64,000 nt of DNA from Pseudoxanthomonas japonensis (lineage in GTDB: Bacteria > Pseudomonadota > Gammaproteobacteria > Xanthomonadales > Xanthomonadaceae). Below are positions 10,821 through 21,990 of the stretch, one piece after another. The position numbers were made by a program, and so were the translations under genes. The stretch is taken from NCBI RefSeq assembly GCF_010093445.1, contig NZ_PDWW01000012.1, positions 1 to 64,000 on the forward strand, read 5' to 3'. The notes beneath the pieces were generated by a model that was not told the DNA's origin, searched no databases, and worked only from the letters and a program-made list of their open reading frames with translations. Within the stretch, counting starts at the first letter, position 1. Each line of letters starts with the position of its first letter.

Positions 10821-12509
10821 TCAGACCGTCGCGCGTTGCCGGCGGTACGGAGGCGTGGACATCACCATTTCCGCCAGCGAGAACGCCAGCTCGCGTTCGG
10901 CCAGCACCGCGCCGTCGGCGCCGTGTTCCAGCAGGTGCTTCACTTCGCCCTCGCTGTGCGCGCGCGCCAGCAGGGTCAGCGAGGGATTGAGCGCGCGCAG
11001 CTTCGCGAGCGTCTCGCCGGCTTCGAGCGGTTGCGGGATGGCCAGCACGGCGATCTTGGCGCGCTCCGGATGGGCCTCCGCGAGCACGCGGTCGGCCGCC
11101 GCGCTGCCGCGGATGGCCGGAATGCCGGCGTCGTGCGCGCGAGCCACATGGTCGCCGTTGTCGTCGATCACGATGAGCGGCACGCCGCGGTCGCGCAGCA
11201 CGCGCGCCAGTTCGCTGCCCACCCGGCCGTAGCCGATGATGATGGCGTGGTCGGTGACGTCCAGCGACGGGCCGGGCGGTACGTCCGGCTCGGCCGGCAC
11301 GGGCGCCAGGGCTTCCTGCTTCTTCTGCCAGCGGTCCAGCCAGGTGAACAGGAATGGATTGGCGATGATCGACAGCAGCGAGCCGGCCAGGATCAGGTCG
11401 CGTCCTTCCGGCGGCAGGATCTTCAGCGCCACGCCGAGCGCGGCCAGGATGAAGGAGAACTCGCCGATCTGCGCCAGGCTGACGGAGATCGTCAGCGCCG
11501 TGCCGGTCGGGTGCTTGAACGCCTTGACGATGTAGTACGCCGCCACCGACTTGCCCAGCACGATGATGCCGAACGTGGCCAGCACCTGCCACGGATGCGC
11601 GACCAGGATGGCGGGATTGAACAGCATGCCCACCGACACGAAGAACAGCACCGCGAACGCGTCGCGCAGCGGCAGCGAATCGTTGGCGGCCTTGTGGCTC
11701 AGCTCGGATTCGTTGAGCAGCATGCCGGCGAAGAACGCGCCCAGCGCGAACGACACGCCGAACATCATCGCCGAGCCGAACGCCACGCCCAGCGCGATGG
11801 CCAGCACCGACAGGGTGAACAGCTCGCGCGAACCGGTGGCGGCGATCTTCTCCAGCGTCCACGGGATGACGCGGCGTCCGACCAGCAGCATGAAGGCGAC
11901 GAAGGCGCCCAGCTTGATGAAGGTCCAGGCGATCTCCACCACGAAGCGGCCGAACGTCGCCGGCTCGCCGCCGTTGTCCGGGCCGAACGTGGACGCCAGC
12001 ACCGGCAGCATCACCAGCGCCAGCACCATCACCAGGTCTTCCACGATCAGCCAGCCCACCGCGATGCGCCCGCGCGTGGTCTCCAGCAGGCGACGCTCTT
12101 CCATCGCACGCAGCAGCACCACTGTGCTGGCCACCGACAGCGCCAGGCCGAACACGAAACCGTTGAGCGGCGTCCAACCCATGCCCCAGGCCAGTGCCCA
12201 GCCCAGGCCGGTGGCGACCGCGATCTGCACGATGGCGCCGGGAATGGCGATCGCCTTCACTTCCAGCAGGTCTTCCAGCGAGAAATGCAGGCCCACGCCG
12301 AACATCAGCAGCATCACGCCGAGTTCGGACAGCTGGGTGGCGAGTTCCTGGTCGGCGACGAAGCCGGGCGTAAACGGGCCGACGAAGATGCCTGCAACCA
12401 GATAACCGACCAGCGGCGAGAACCGCAGCTTGTGGGCGACCGCGCCCAGCACGAAGGCCAGGGCAAGGCCCACCGCGATGATGTTGATCAGGTCGGTGTC
12501 ATGATGCAT
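10821..12509 (-). CDS. ybaL: YbaL-type Kef cation:proton antiporter
   Basis: A 562-residue CPA2-family antiporter very like Escherichia coli YbaL, including the opening MHH..LI, RFSPLVGYLVAGIFVGPFTP and LGVMLLMFGVGLHFSLEDLL stretches. About 12 membrane helices span residues 5-400. A cytoplasmic TrkA-N (RCK) nucleotide-binding domain begins near residue 430 with the Rossmann motif GYGRVG. It is predicted to exchange K+ or Na+ for protons under control of a nucleotide or thiol ligand. The start MHHDTDLIN is chosen by family alignment; the open frame continues upstream for 38 codons without similarity. It lies downstream of the second receptor on the same strand, separated by a terminator-like hairpin. 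Confidence 0.92.
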   Translation of the reverse strand: MHHDTDLINIIAVGLALAFVLGAVAHKLRFSPLVGYLVAGIFVGPFTPGFVADQELATQLSELGVMLLMFGVGLHFSLEDLLEVKAIAIPGAIVQIAVATGLGWALAWGMGWTPLNGFVFGLALSVASTVVLLRAMEERRLLETTRGRIAVGWLIVEDLVMVLALVMLPVLASTFGPDNGGEPATFGRFVVEIAWTFIKLGAFVAFMLLVGRRVIPWTLEKIAATGSRELFTLSVLAIALGVAFGSAMMFGVSFALGAFFAGMLLNESELSHKAANDSLPLRDAFAVLFFVSVGMLFNPAILVAHPWQVLATFGIIVLGKSVAAYYIVKAFKHPTGTALTISVSLAQIGEFSFILAALGVALKILPPEGRDLILAGSLLSIIANPFLFTWLDRWQKKQEALAPVPAEPDVPPGPSLDVTDHAIIIGYGRVGSELARVLRDRGVPLIVIDDNGDHVARAHDAGIPAIRGSAAADRVLAEAHPERAKIAVLAIPQPLEAGETLAKLRALNPSLTLLARAHSEGEVKHLLEHGADGAVLAERELAFSLAEMVMSTPPYRRQRATV

Positions 12510-12628
12510 CGATCGGCAGTGTTCCTCGGCATAGGGGTCGAGTGTCGCCGATGCGAGCGCCCTGCGGCAAACGAAAACTGACCGCGGGTGCACGCGCGCT
12601 CGTGCGCACCTCGCTGCGCGCAAACGGA

Positions 12629-12653
12629 AACGCCCCGCGCGGGGCGGGGCGTT
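12629..12653 (-). terminator. Hairpin terminator after the second TonB receptor
   Basis: A 10-bp stem, AACGCCCCGC (12629-12638) with GCGGGGCGTT (12644-12653) and a 5-base loop. On the minus strand it follows the receptor stop by about 27 bases and leads into TTCCGTTTG, a modest T-rich tail. It separates the receptor from the antiporter gene downstream. Confidence 0.6.
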
Positions 12654-12679
12654 CCGGATGGATCAGGCGATGACGCCCA

Positions 12680-15115
12680 TCACCACTTGTAGGCGATGCG
12701 CCCGTAGACATACGCGCCGTTGAAGCCGGCTGGCGAATAATTGCTGTAGGGGAGCATGCCGGAGGTCGAGTTGGCGAAGATGCTGCGGTCCGGATACGAG
12801 TCCAGCAGATTGTCCGCGCCAAGGGTCAATGTCCACTGCGTGGTTGGCTTGTAGCTGGCCGAGGCATCGAGGATCCATTGGTCGTCGAAGGTCTGGTCGT
12901 TGGCGGCGCCGCTGGAGGGGCGGTTGGTGAAGCTGCCATAGCGCGTGGCAGCCAGTGCGAAGGCCCAATGCCCAGTTTTCCAGGTGGCACCGAGAATGGC
13001 CTTGTCCTTGGGATACCCCTCCTCGATGCGGCCGATCTCATCACGGCCTATGCGCGAGGGCGACAGCGCGGCAAAAGTGGCCCATGCGGCTGGGTCGGCG
13101 GCGATCGAGGTGATCTCGGTCTCGCTGTAGCCGTAACTCGCGGTCAGCTCCAGCGAACTAGCGGCAAAGGGAACGGTGTAGCTGGCGACCACATCTACAC
13201 CGCGGGTACGGGTATCGACGGCATTGGTGAAGTAGTTGAACGACGTCACGCCGTTGATGCCTAGGCCTGCAAGCAGTGCCTGCGCTGCATTAGCCGCGGC
13301 GAGCCTGGACGGACTGCCGGCGTTGGCTGCGGCGGTCGGGTCGATGTTCAGCGGCGAGGACAGCACTATGCGATCGTCGATCTTGATCTGATAGGCGTCT
13401 ACCGTCACGTACAACCGTTCGCTGGGTTGCAGAACCAGGCCAAGGCTGTAGGACGTGGATTCTTCCTGCGTCAACGCCTCGGCACCGAGCGCGGCGGCCG
13501 CGGCGCTGGTCGCCGGGAAGGTGCCGCGCTGCGTGAACACGCCACTGCTATCCACCGAGCTGGTGATGACCTGGTAATTCTGCTGGGCCAGCGAAGGCGC
13601 GCGAAAGCCGGTGGACGCAGTGGCGCGAACGGCCAGCGTGTCCGTGAAGGCATAGCGTGCCGACAGCTTCCCAGTGACCGCATCGCCAAAGTCGGAGTAA
13701 TCCTCGTAGCGCCCTGCGATGCCGGCGGAGAATCTATCGGTGACGTCGGCTTCCAAGGCCACGTAGGCCGCGTAGTTGTCGCGATCCGAATGCACAGCGT
13801 TCTCGGCGGTAAAGCCGCCGAAGCCCTGAGCGCCCCCGCCGGTGTACGAATTCAGTTCGCCCGGCGACTGGTTCCACTTCTCCTGCCGGTATTCCGCGCC
13901 GAACGACAGTGTCGCCGGATAGGCCAGTCCGATCTCCAGTGGCTTGCTGACGTCGGCATTCAACACGTTCTGGGTGTACTCCAGCGCGCCGTCGTAAAAG
14001 CGTCGCGGGCTGCTCGTACCCAGGCTGTAGTTGATGCTGTTCTGGGTGTAGAACTTGAGGTGGTTGTAGCCGTAGTTGTAGCTGACGTCCCACTTCCAGC
14101 CGCTCTCGGTGTCGCCCTTGATGCCTGCGACCAGCGAACGGTCCTGCGACAGCTGGTTGATCTCGGGCACGTAGCCGTCCGGGTAGACCTGGGCCAGCAG
14201 CGCGCCCTGGCTGCTGTGGTTGCGCGAGCGATAGAAGGCGAAGGACACGATGTCGCGATTGCTGGCGATCGCGGTGGCGTACGCGCTGACGTTGTCGCTG
14301 AAGTCGAAACCGGCATTGGCCGAGACGGCGCCGGCATCGACCTGGGGATCGCCGTAGACGAAGGCGACCTGGCCCACCGCGGGATTGTTACCGGTGTTCG
14401 GTGCCGTGCCCTGGTACGGGCCGGCGCGGTTGGTTTCGTCCTGCTGGGTCAGCTGCCCGGCGACATGGACGAAGCCGCGGCCGTCGCCGAACGACACGCC
14501 GGTATCGCCGGAGAGTTGTGTATTGCCGCCGTCACCGGCGGAGTAGCCGCCCACGTCGACCGCCAGGCTGCCGCCCTTGCCGGCGCCCTTGAGCACGATG
14601 TTGACCACGCCGGCGATGGCGTCGGAACCGTACTGCGCGGATGCGCCGTCGCGCAGCACTTCCACGCGCTCGATGGCCGACACCGGGATCGCGTTGAGGT
14701 CCACCGCCGACGAGCCGCGGCCGATGCTGCCGTTGACGTTGACCAGCGCCGAGATGTGGCGGCGCTTGCCGTTGACCAGGATCAGCACCTGGTCGGGCGA
14801 CAGGCCGCGCAGCTGCGCCGGGCGCACGCCGCTGGTGCCGTCGGTGACGGCGGGACGCGGGAAATTCAGCGAGGGCAGCGCGCGGGCCAGCGCCGTGGCC
14901 AGCTCGGTGGTGCCGGTCGACTGCAGGACTTCCGGCGTGATGATGTCGATGGGCGACTGCGATTCGGCCACCGTACGGTCGGAGACGCGGGTGCCGGTGA
15001 CGATCAGGGTATCGAGCGTGCGGGCCTCGGCGGGGGCCGACTCCTGCGCGAACGTGGCGGGGGCGACCAGGGCCAGGCTGATGGCGAGGGTCAGGGGGGA
15101 CAGCGTACGGGTCAT
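12680..15115 (-). CDS. TonB-dependent outer-membrane receptor (second copy type)
   Basis: An 811-residue TonB-dependent receptor. Signal peptide residues 1-24 (ends TFA), TonB-box-like LDTLIVTGTR, plug domain to about residue 165 (LRGLSPDQVLILVNGKRRH, RVEVLRDGASAQYGSDAIAG) and a beta-barrel to the end (YVYGRIAYKW). The plug shares long near-identical stretches with the receptor at 741-3161, so the two are paralogs. The barrel is more divergent, suggesting different ligands. The ATG at 15115 follows GGAG on the minus strand; the in-frame codons upstream lack a signal peptide. It has no STN domain. The last residue is Trp, which is within the family norm of a terminal aromatic. Confidence 0.93.
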   Translation of the reverse strand: MTRTLSPLTLAISLALVAPATFAQESAPAEARTLDTLIVTGTRVSDRTVAESQSPIDIITPEVLQSTGTTELATALARALPSLNFPRPAVTDGTSGVRPAQLRGLSPDQVLILVNGKRRHISALVNVNGSIGRGSSAVDLNAIPVSAIERVEVLRDGASAQYGSDAIAGVVNIVLKGAGKGGSLAVDVGGYSAGDGGNTQLSGDTGVSFGDGRGFVHVAGQLTQQDETNRAGPYQGTAPNTGNNPAVGQVAFVYGDPQVDAGAVSANAGFDFSDNVSAYATAIASNRDIVSFAFYRSRNHSSQGALLAQVYPDGYVPEINQLSQDRSLVAGIKGDTESGWKWDVSYNYGYNHLKFYTQNSINYSLGTSSPRRFYDGALEYTQNVLNADVSKPLEIGLAYPATLSFGAEYRQEKWNQSPGELNSYTGGGAQGFGGFTAENAVHSDRDNYAAYVALEADVTDRFSAGIAGRYEDYSDFGDAVTGKLSARYAFTDTLAVRATASTGFRAPSLAQQNYQVITSSVDSSGVFTQRGTFPATSAAAAALGAEALTQEESTSYSLGLVLQPSERLYVTVDAYQIKIDDRIVLSSPLNIDPTAAANAGSPSRLAAANAAQALLAGLGINGVTSFNYFTNAVDTRTRGVDVVASYTVPFAASSLELTASYGYSETEITSIAADPAAWATFAALSPSRIGRDEIGRIEEGYPKDKAILGATWKTGHWAFALAATRYGSFTNRPSSGAANDQTFDDQWILDASASYKPTTQWTLTLGADNLLDSYPDRSIFANSTSGMLPYSNYSPAGFNGAYVYGRIAYKW

Positions 15116-15244
15116 GGGGGAAGCTCCGGGAAGGACAGCGAAGTACGACTTCAAGTGGATCAGGGCTTGCAAAGTTTCCTTTGAAACCATGGACTTAGGT
15201 GCTACCTGTTCTGGTTACAGGGGCGGGAAGGGCGTGTCAATGCT

Positions 15245-15254
15245 TTGTTAACAA
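15245..15254. promoter_or_regulatory. Short palindrome TTGTTAACAA in a divergent promoter region
   Basis: A perfect 10-bp palindrome in the 205-base gap between the receptor (minus) and the ABC-F gene (plus). Nearby at 15174-15190 is GTTTC-CTTT-GAAAC. Either could be an operator for the receptor promoter, but both are short and chance is possible. Confidence 0.25.
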
Positions 15255-15320
15255 GTGTGAGCGGGTGCGCTATCGATAAACTACGCGGCCGTTTCTCCCC
15301 AAATCCCCTTAGGTTGTTTC

Positions 15321-17165
<1,845 letters not shown>

Positions 17166-17189
17166 TCTGCACTACTCCCTGAGATCGCC

Positions 17190-18422
17190 ATGAGCCAGGA
17201 ACTCGTCTATCTGCTGCTGATTTTCGGCCTGCTGGTGGTGCCGCGCGCCCTGCAGCGCTTCAGGGTGCCTGCGCCGCTGACCTGCCTGGTCTTCGGCATC
17301 GCGGCCATGCTGTGGCTGGGCGACCGCACACACGATCCGGTGATCGCGCTGCTCGCCACGCTGGGCATCTCCTCGCTGTTCCTGTTCGCGGGGCTGGAAG
17401 TCGATCTGCATGCGCTGCGCCGTGGGCTGTGGCCGTTGCTCGCCCATCTGGTGATCCGCAGCGCCACGCTGGCCGGGGTCGCCTGGCTGGCATGGCGGTA
17501 CGCCGGACTGTCCTGGCAGGCGGCCGCCCTGCTGGCGTTGGCGCTGCTGACGCCTTCGACCGGTTTCATCATCGACACCCTGGGAAGGCTGGGGCTGGAC
17601 GAAGCGGAGCGCTTCTGGGTCACCAACAAGGCGATCGCCGGTGAGCTGCTGGCGCTGGCGGCGCTGTTCCTGATCCTGCAGGCTGGCGATCCGGCGCACA
17701 TGGCGCTGTCGTCGATGGCGCTGCTGGCGTTGCTGGTCGGGCTGCCGCTGCTGTTCGTCGCGCTCGGCCGCTGGGTCGCGCCGCAGGCGCCGGGCTCGGA
17801 GTTCTCGCTGCTGGTGATGGTGGGCCTGATCGCGGCCTTCGCGACCTACAAGCTGGGCGTGTACTACCTGGTCGGTGCGTTCATCGCCGGGCTGGTCGCG
17901 CGCCTGCTGCGGCAGCGCATGCCGGCGCTGGCCTCGGACGAGAACCTGCACGCCGTGCGCCTGTTCGCGACGTTCTTCGTGCCGTTCTATTTCTTCTACG
18001 CGGGCACCAAGGTGCCGGCCAGCGCGCTGAGCTGGACGGCACTGGGCATCGGTCTGCTGATCACCGCCGTGGTGCTGCCGCTGCGCATCGCCGTGGTCTG
18101 GGTGCAGCGCCGCGTGCTGTTCGGCGAGGACATGCGCAGCAGCCTGCGCGTGGCGCTGGCTCTGTCGCCGACGCTGATCTTTACCCTGGTGCTGGCCGCG
18201 ATCCTGCGCGACCGCTTCGCCATCGACGACGCCCTGTTCGGTGGCTTGCTGCTCTACGCCAGCCTCAGCACGCTGTTGCCGTCACTGGTGTTCCGCACGC
18301 CGTTCGACGTCGACCCGCTGAGCGACGCACTGCCGCCGATCGAACAGGACGGCGCCGCACCGTCCCTTGAACCTGCGGCCGCCGACCCCCACGTGATCGC
18401 CCCGGAATACCCTCGAGCCTGA
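17190..18422 (+). CDS. CPA2-family cation:proton antiporter
   Basis: A 410-residue membrane protein with about 12 helices and the fold signature of Na+/H+ exchangers (LFLFAGLEVDLHALRRGL in the fourth segment, LLTPSTGFIIDTLGRLGL, YLVGAFIAGLVARLL). Unlike the YbaL-type protein at 10.8 kb it has no TrkA-N domain; the C-terminus is a short hydrophilic tail rich in Pro and Ala. It probably exchanges Na+ or K+ for protons at the inner membrane; the ion is not determined. It starts 24 bases after the ABC-F gene and is followed four bases later by the FmdB-type gene, so the three may be co-transcribed. Confidence 0.85.
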   Translation: MSQELVYLLLIFGLLVVPRALQRFRVPAPLTCLVFGIAAMLWLGDRTHDPVIALLATLGISSLFLFAGLEVDLHALRRGLWPLLAHLVIRSATLAGVAWLAWRYAGLSWQAAALLALALLTPSTGFIIDTLGRLGLDEAERFWVTNKAIAGELLALAALFLILQAGDPAHMALSSMALLALLVGLPLLFVALGRWVAPQAPGSEFSLLVMVGLIAAFATYKLGVYYLVGAFIAGLVARLLRQRMPALASDENLHAVRLFATFFVPFYFFYAGTKVPASALSWTALGIGLLITAVVLPLRIAVVWVQRRVLFGEDMRSSLRVALALSPTLIFTLVLAAILRDRFAIDDALFGGLLLYASLSTLLPSLVFRTPFDVDPLSDALPPIEQDGAAPSLEPAAADPHVIAPEYPRA

Positions 18423-18426
18423 CGCC

Positions 18427-18759
18427 ATGCCCATCTATGCCTTCGAATGCACCCAGTGCGGCCACAGTTTCGACCGTCTGCAGAAGCTGTCCGATCCGGA
18501 TCCCGATACCTGCCCGGCGTGCAGCGCCCATGCGGTCAAGCGGCAGCTGACCGCGCCGTCGTTCCGCCTGGCCGGCAGCGGCTGGTACGAGACCGACTTC
18601 AAGAAGGACGGCGACAAGAAGCGCAACCTCGCCGACGGCGGTGAGGGCGCCAAGCCGTCGGGTGAGGCGAAGCCTGCCGGCGACACCTCGTCGGTACCCA
18701 AGAGCGACGCACCGAAGGCGGACGCCAAGCCCAGCGCGTCCAAGCCCGCCGCGGAGTAA
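18427..18759 (+). CDS. FmdB-family zinc-ribbon protein
   Basis: A 110-residue protein. The first 60 residues are the FmdB/CxxC-CxxC regulatory-like zinc ribbon, MPIYAFECTQCG then CPAC, with Cys at 8, 11, 29 and 32. The YETDF motif after the ribbon is typical. The C-terminal 45 residues are a low-complexity tail of Lys, Ala, Pro and Ser. Function in this family is unproven; some members are described as putative regulators. It begins four bases after the antiporter stop, so it is very probably in the same transcript. Confidence 0.87.
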   Translation: MPIYAFECTQCGHSFDRLQKLSDPDPDTCPACSAHAVKRQLTAPSFRLAGSGWYETDFKKDGDKKRNLADGGEGAKPSGEAKPAGDTSSVPKSDAPKADAKPSASKPAAE

Positions 18760-18769
18760 CGCCAGGCCG

Positions 18770-18792
18770 CCGCGCCGCCTTGCACGGCGCGG
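18770..18792. terminator. Bidirectional hairpin between convergent genes
   Basis: CCGCGCCG (18770-18777) pairs with CGGCGCGG (18785-18792) across a 7-base loop, within the 50 bases separating the FmdB-type gene from opgB. The location suits a shared terminator for converging transcripts. There is no T-run, so intrinsic strength is doubtful. Confidence 0.5.
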
Positions 18793-18809
18793 TCGTTGCC
18801 ATCAGGCCA

Positions 18810-20909
18810 TCAGGAACGCGGACGGCCCGAAACGCGGGTCATGGCGATGCCCTCCAGCGGCATCTCCTCGGTGTAGTCCAGCCACGCGCGGATCACCAGG
18901 TCGTCCACGGCGGTGTCCAGCCACATCGGCAGGCGGATCTGGTCGCCGGCGCCCGGCGCCACGTTCACCCATTCGCGCGCATGGATCACCTTGCCATCCG
19001 CGGACACGGCTTCCAGCCAGAACGGATGACTGGGCAACCGCTGCGGGCGCAACCGCACCTGGTACTGCCCGGCCAGCATCCGTCGCGATTCGATGCTCAG
19101 GGTCAACGGCCGGCGAGGGCGTGGACGCGGTTCGTTGCTGGCTTCCAGCGGCGTATCGATCTTCACGCCGCGCGCGAGGTCGGCATCGGCGTACAGCTTC
19201 AGGTCGTTGTTGCGGTCCACCAGCAGCGCGCACCATTCGCCCAGCGGCAGCGCATCCTCGAACGCCGTGCAGCGGTCGACATAGGCCAGCACGTTGTCGG
19301 GATCGCGCATGAACTGGCGCGGCGCGTCCTCCAGCACGATCGAGCTGATGTTCCAGGTCTTGTCGTACTCCAGCATCACCGGCGGGCGGATCTGCTGGTC
19401 GCCCACCACCACGTGGTCGCCGTCCATGCGCAGCGTGCCCGTGTCGCGCCCCATCCACAGCTGGCGTGCGTAGCCCAGGTAGGGACGATACCCGGACGCA
19501 TCGCCCTCGCGGGCGGCGAGGCTCGCACCATCCCTGGGCGGATCCGCCAGCAGCGAACGACCGAAGCCCAGCGCGGTCAGCTGCGGATGCAGCATCTGCA
19601 GGACCGTCGCGCCAGTGTCGAGCGTGCTGCCGCCACGATCGATCTGGCCCGCGGGCAGGTCGGGCGCCAGCATCAGCAACAGGTTCTCGCGCGGCATGTC
19701 CGCCAGCACGCCACTGAGATCGTTCGGCATGGCCAGGTGGTCCGAAGCGATCACGATGAGGGTGTCCTGCGCATACGGGCTGTTACGGATCCTGTCGACC
19801 AGCGAGGAAATCAGGCGGTCGGTGCACTTGAGTGCGTTGAGCAGGCCGACGTCGCCATGACGGCTCTCGTAGCGCTCACCCTTGCACGACACCGGCAGGT
19901 GGCCGGCGGGGTGGTGCGTATCCATCGTCAGCGTGGTCAGCATGAAGGGCGTGCCGCGCGCCGACAGGGTCAGGAAGTCCTCGAACACGTCATCGAGCAG
20001 GACATCGTCGTGAATGCCCCAGTCCGAGAAGTGCTCGCGCGCCACACCCGCCTGCTCGTAGTAGCCGCGTTCCTTGATCCGGTCGAAGCCGTGGCTGGCG
20101 AGGAAGCTGCCCTTCGCGGCGAACGAAGCATCCGCGCCGCCGCTGAAATGCAGGCGGTAGCCCTGCTGTTTCAGGTAGTCGCCCAGGCAGTACGCGCCGG
20201 GCAGGAAGCGGCCCATGCGGCCCATCGCGTTCTCGTCGCCGCGCGCGGTCGTCAACGGCACGCCGCACATCGACGACACCAGGCCGGCGATGGTCCAGCC
20301 GCTGCCTTCCGGCGACGCGATGCCGCGGAAGTCGGCGGCCTGTCCCGCCAGGCGCGACAGATGCGGCATCAGGTCCGGAAAGACCTGCTGGTCCAGGTAC
20401 GTGCGCTCGAGGCTCTCGCCGTAGATCCAGACGATGTTGCGTGCCCGCTCCACGGGGACGTGCGGGATGGCGTATTCGGCGGACACGGCGGTGACGTTGG
20501 TCGGCAGCGTGGCCCGGTAGAGCCGCAGTCCATCGGCGAAGAGCGGACTGCCCACGACCGCTGCGACGAAGGTGAAGGCGAATGCCGCCGACAGCCACCC
20601 GCCGTGCCGGTGCATCCGGAAGCGGCGCACGCGAAGCAGCAGCAGCGAGGCCAGGGCGAGCAGGGAGAACACGGAGAACACCGCGATCACGTTGCGGAAC
20701 TCGGCGATGCCCGCGCCCTTCAGGCCGGTCTGCAGGTGGTAGAGCGTGGCGGCATTGATGCCATCGCCACTCAGGCGATCCACCAGCCACCACAGCGCGA
20801 GCGACAGCAGCCATGCACAGAACACGGCCGCCTTGACGCGGCGCCAGCGGGGCGACGCCACCAGCAGGCAGGCGAGCAGCAGCGAGCACGGAACAAGCCA
20901 GAGGGACAT
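18810..20909 (-). CDS. opgB: Phosphoglycerol transferase I (OpgB/MdoB)
   Basis: A 699-residue membrane enzyme that transfers phosphoglycerol from phosphatidylglycerol to periplasmic glucans. Four hydrophobic segments lie in the first 130 residues, followed by a periplasmic alkaline-phosphatase/sulfatase-fold domain. Close agreement with Escherichia coli MdoB is visible: NIVWIYGESLERTYLD (metal ligand Glu), WTIAGLVSSMCG (region of the Thr nucleophile), LHFSGGADASFAAKGSFLASHGFD, TMDTHHPAGH and IASDHLAMPND. It is somewhat shorter than the 763-residue E. coli protein. The start has GGGAGG eight bases upstream on the minus strand. The glucan synthesis genes opgGH are not in this window. A general sulfatase is the only alternative, but MdoB-specific stretches argue against it. 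Confidence 0.88.
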   Translation of the reverse strand: MSLWLVPCSLLLACLLVASPRWRRVKAAVFCAWLLSLALWWLVDRLSGDGINAATLYHLQTGLKGAGIAEFRNVIAVFSVFSLLALASLLLLRVRRFRMHRHGGWLSAAFAFTFVAAVVGSPLFADGLRLYRATLPTNVTAVSAEYAIPHVPVERARNIVWIYGESLERTYLDQQVFPDLMPHLSRLAGQAADFRGIASPEGSGWTIAGLVSSMCGVPLTTARGDENAMGRMGRFLPGAYCLGDYLKQQGYRLHFSGGADASFAAKGSFLASHGFDRIKERGYYEQAGVAREHFSDWGIHDDVLLDDVFEDFLTLSARGTPFMLTTLTMDTHHPAGHLPVSCKGERYESRHGDVGLLNALKCTDRLISSLVDRIRNSPYAQDTLIVIASDHLAMPNDLSGVLADMPRENLLLMLAPDLPAGQIDRGGSTLDTGATVLQMLHPQLTALGFGRSLLADPPRDGASLAAREGDASGYRPYLGYARQLWMGRDTGTLRMDGDHVVVGDQQIRPPVMLEYDKTWNISSIVLEDAPRQFMRDPDNVLAYVDRCTAFEDALPLGEWCALLVDRNNDLKLYADADLARGVKIDTPLEASNEPRPRPRRPLTLSIESRRMLAGQYQVRLRPQRLPSHPFWLEAVSADGKVIHAREWVNVAPGAGDQIRLPMWLDTAVDDLVIRAWLDYTEEMPLEGIAMTRVSGRPRS

Positions 20910-21088
20910 CGTTCAGCCCTCCCGCATCGTTGCGCGGCTCCTTGCCCGCGATGGCGCGTGCGGTCGCAAGAATGTCATGAGTCGGTCAATCCCCTGCAAC
21001 ATGGATGTGCCGACGCTGCCATGCGCAAACTGAACATGATGTCGTCATGCGCGCATCGCGACCGCATGCGCCCTCATCATTCGCGCCT

Positions 21089-21116
21089 GTGACGTGCCTG
21101 CATTCCGCGGTATAAA
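21089..21116 (+). promoter_or_regulatory. Sigma-70-like promoter of the exported hypothetical gene
   Basis: GTGACG at 21089-21094 (4 of 6 matches to TTGACA) and TATAAA at 21111-21116 are separated by 16 bases. The -10 lies 29 bases before the ATG at 21146. The rest of the 236-base gap to opgB shows no other recognised feature. Confidence 0.45.
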
Positions 21117-21145
21117 GCAGCATTGCATCAGCGTGGGGAAAATGA

Positions 21146-21766
21146 ATGAAGCGGACCGTGTGGATGATGGGTGGATACGCGTTGCTGGCCCTGGGCGCAG
21201 CGGCCTCGGCGCATGGCAGGGAGGCGCCGCTGCCGGCGGACGCGTTCCTCGCGTCACTGGCCGAGCATTGCGGCAAGGCCTACTCCGGCCGCATCACCGC
21301 GAACCAGCCGGCATCGACAACGCCCGACCCGTTCGAAGGCAAGACGCTGGTCATGCACGTGCGTGGCTGCGACGCGCCGACCGAGGAGATCCGCGTGCCC
21401 TTCCATGTCGGCGACGATCATTCGCGCACCTGGGTGCTGACGCGCACGGAGAATGGTTTGCGGCTCAAGCACGACCATCGACATGAAGACGGCAGCCCGG
21501 ATCCGGTGACGATGTACGGCGGCGACACGGCGGTGGCGGGAACGCCGCAGCGCCAGGCGTTCCCGGTGGACGCCGAATCGGTGGCGATGTTCCAGCGCGA
21601 GGGCCTGTCGGCCTCGGTGACCAACACCTGGGCAATGGAAATGGTGCCGGCGAAGACCTTCGTTTACGAACTCAGCCGGCCGAACGGAAGGCTGTTCCGG
21701 GTGGAGTTCGACCTGGGCACGCCGGTTGAACTGCCGCCAGCGCCGTGGGGTACCGGCGAGGGCTGA
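21146..21766 (+). CDS. Exported hypothetical protein
   Basis: A 206-residue protein not assigned to a named family. Residues 1-24 form a signal peptide (KRTVWMM then a hydrophobic run ending SAHG), so it should be periplasmic or secreted. Only two Cys are present in the mature part, C42 and the one in VRGCDAP, which could form a disulfide. The chain is rich in His and Asp in KHDHRHEDGSPDP, a possible metal-binding stretch, and otherwise looks like a beta-rich soluble domain. The ATG follows GGGGAA. It stands alone: opgB diverges upstream and REP-like repeats follow. Confidence 0.75.
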   Translation: MKRTVWMMGGYALLALGAAASAHGREAPLPADAFLASLAEHCGKAYSGRITANQPASTTPDPFEGKTLVMHVRGCDAPTEEIRVPFHVGDDHSRTWVLTRTENGLRLKHDHRHEDGSPDPVTMYGGDTAVAGTPQRQAFPVDAESVAMFQREGLSASVTNTWAMEMVPAKTFVYELSRPNGRLFRVEFDLGTPVELPPAPWGTGEG

Positions 21767-21807
21767 AGCGCGCGTCTCGTCGCCAGGCAGGACCTGCAAG
21801 CGTCAAC

Positions 21808-21957
21808 ATGGGTCCCAGCTTTCGCTGGGACGACGAAAGCCAGAGATAACTCGACGCCGTCGTCCCAGCGAAAGCTGGGACCCAAATGGACGTTGGCTGC
21901 ACGTCATATCGCGCAACTCTGTTGAAGCACGTCGCTGGGTCCCGGCCTTCGCCGGGA
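21808..21957. repeat. Cluster of three REP-like hairpins
   Basis: Hairpin one (21808-21835) has stem GTCCCAGC with loop TTTC. Hairpin two (21858-21885) is its inverted copy, stem GTCCCAGC with loop GAAA, and the CGTCGTCCC/GGGACGACG flanks also match. Hairpin three (21940-21957) has stem TCCCGGC with loop CTTC, followed by GATGACGG. The first two form a head-to-head REP pair. The cluster fills the gap between the exported hypothetical gene and the DUF3011 gene, which converge. Confidence 0.8.
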
Positions 21958-21990
21958 TGACGGCTCTGGGAGGATCCAGCGCGACCGGAT

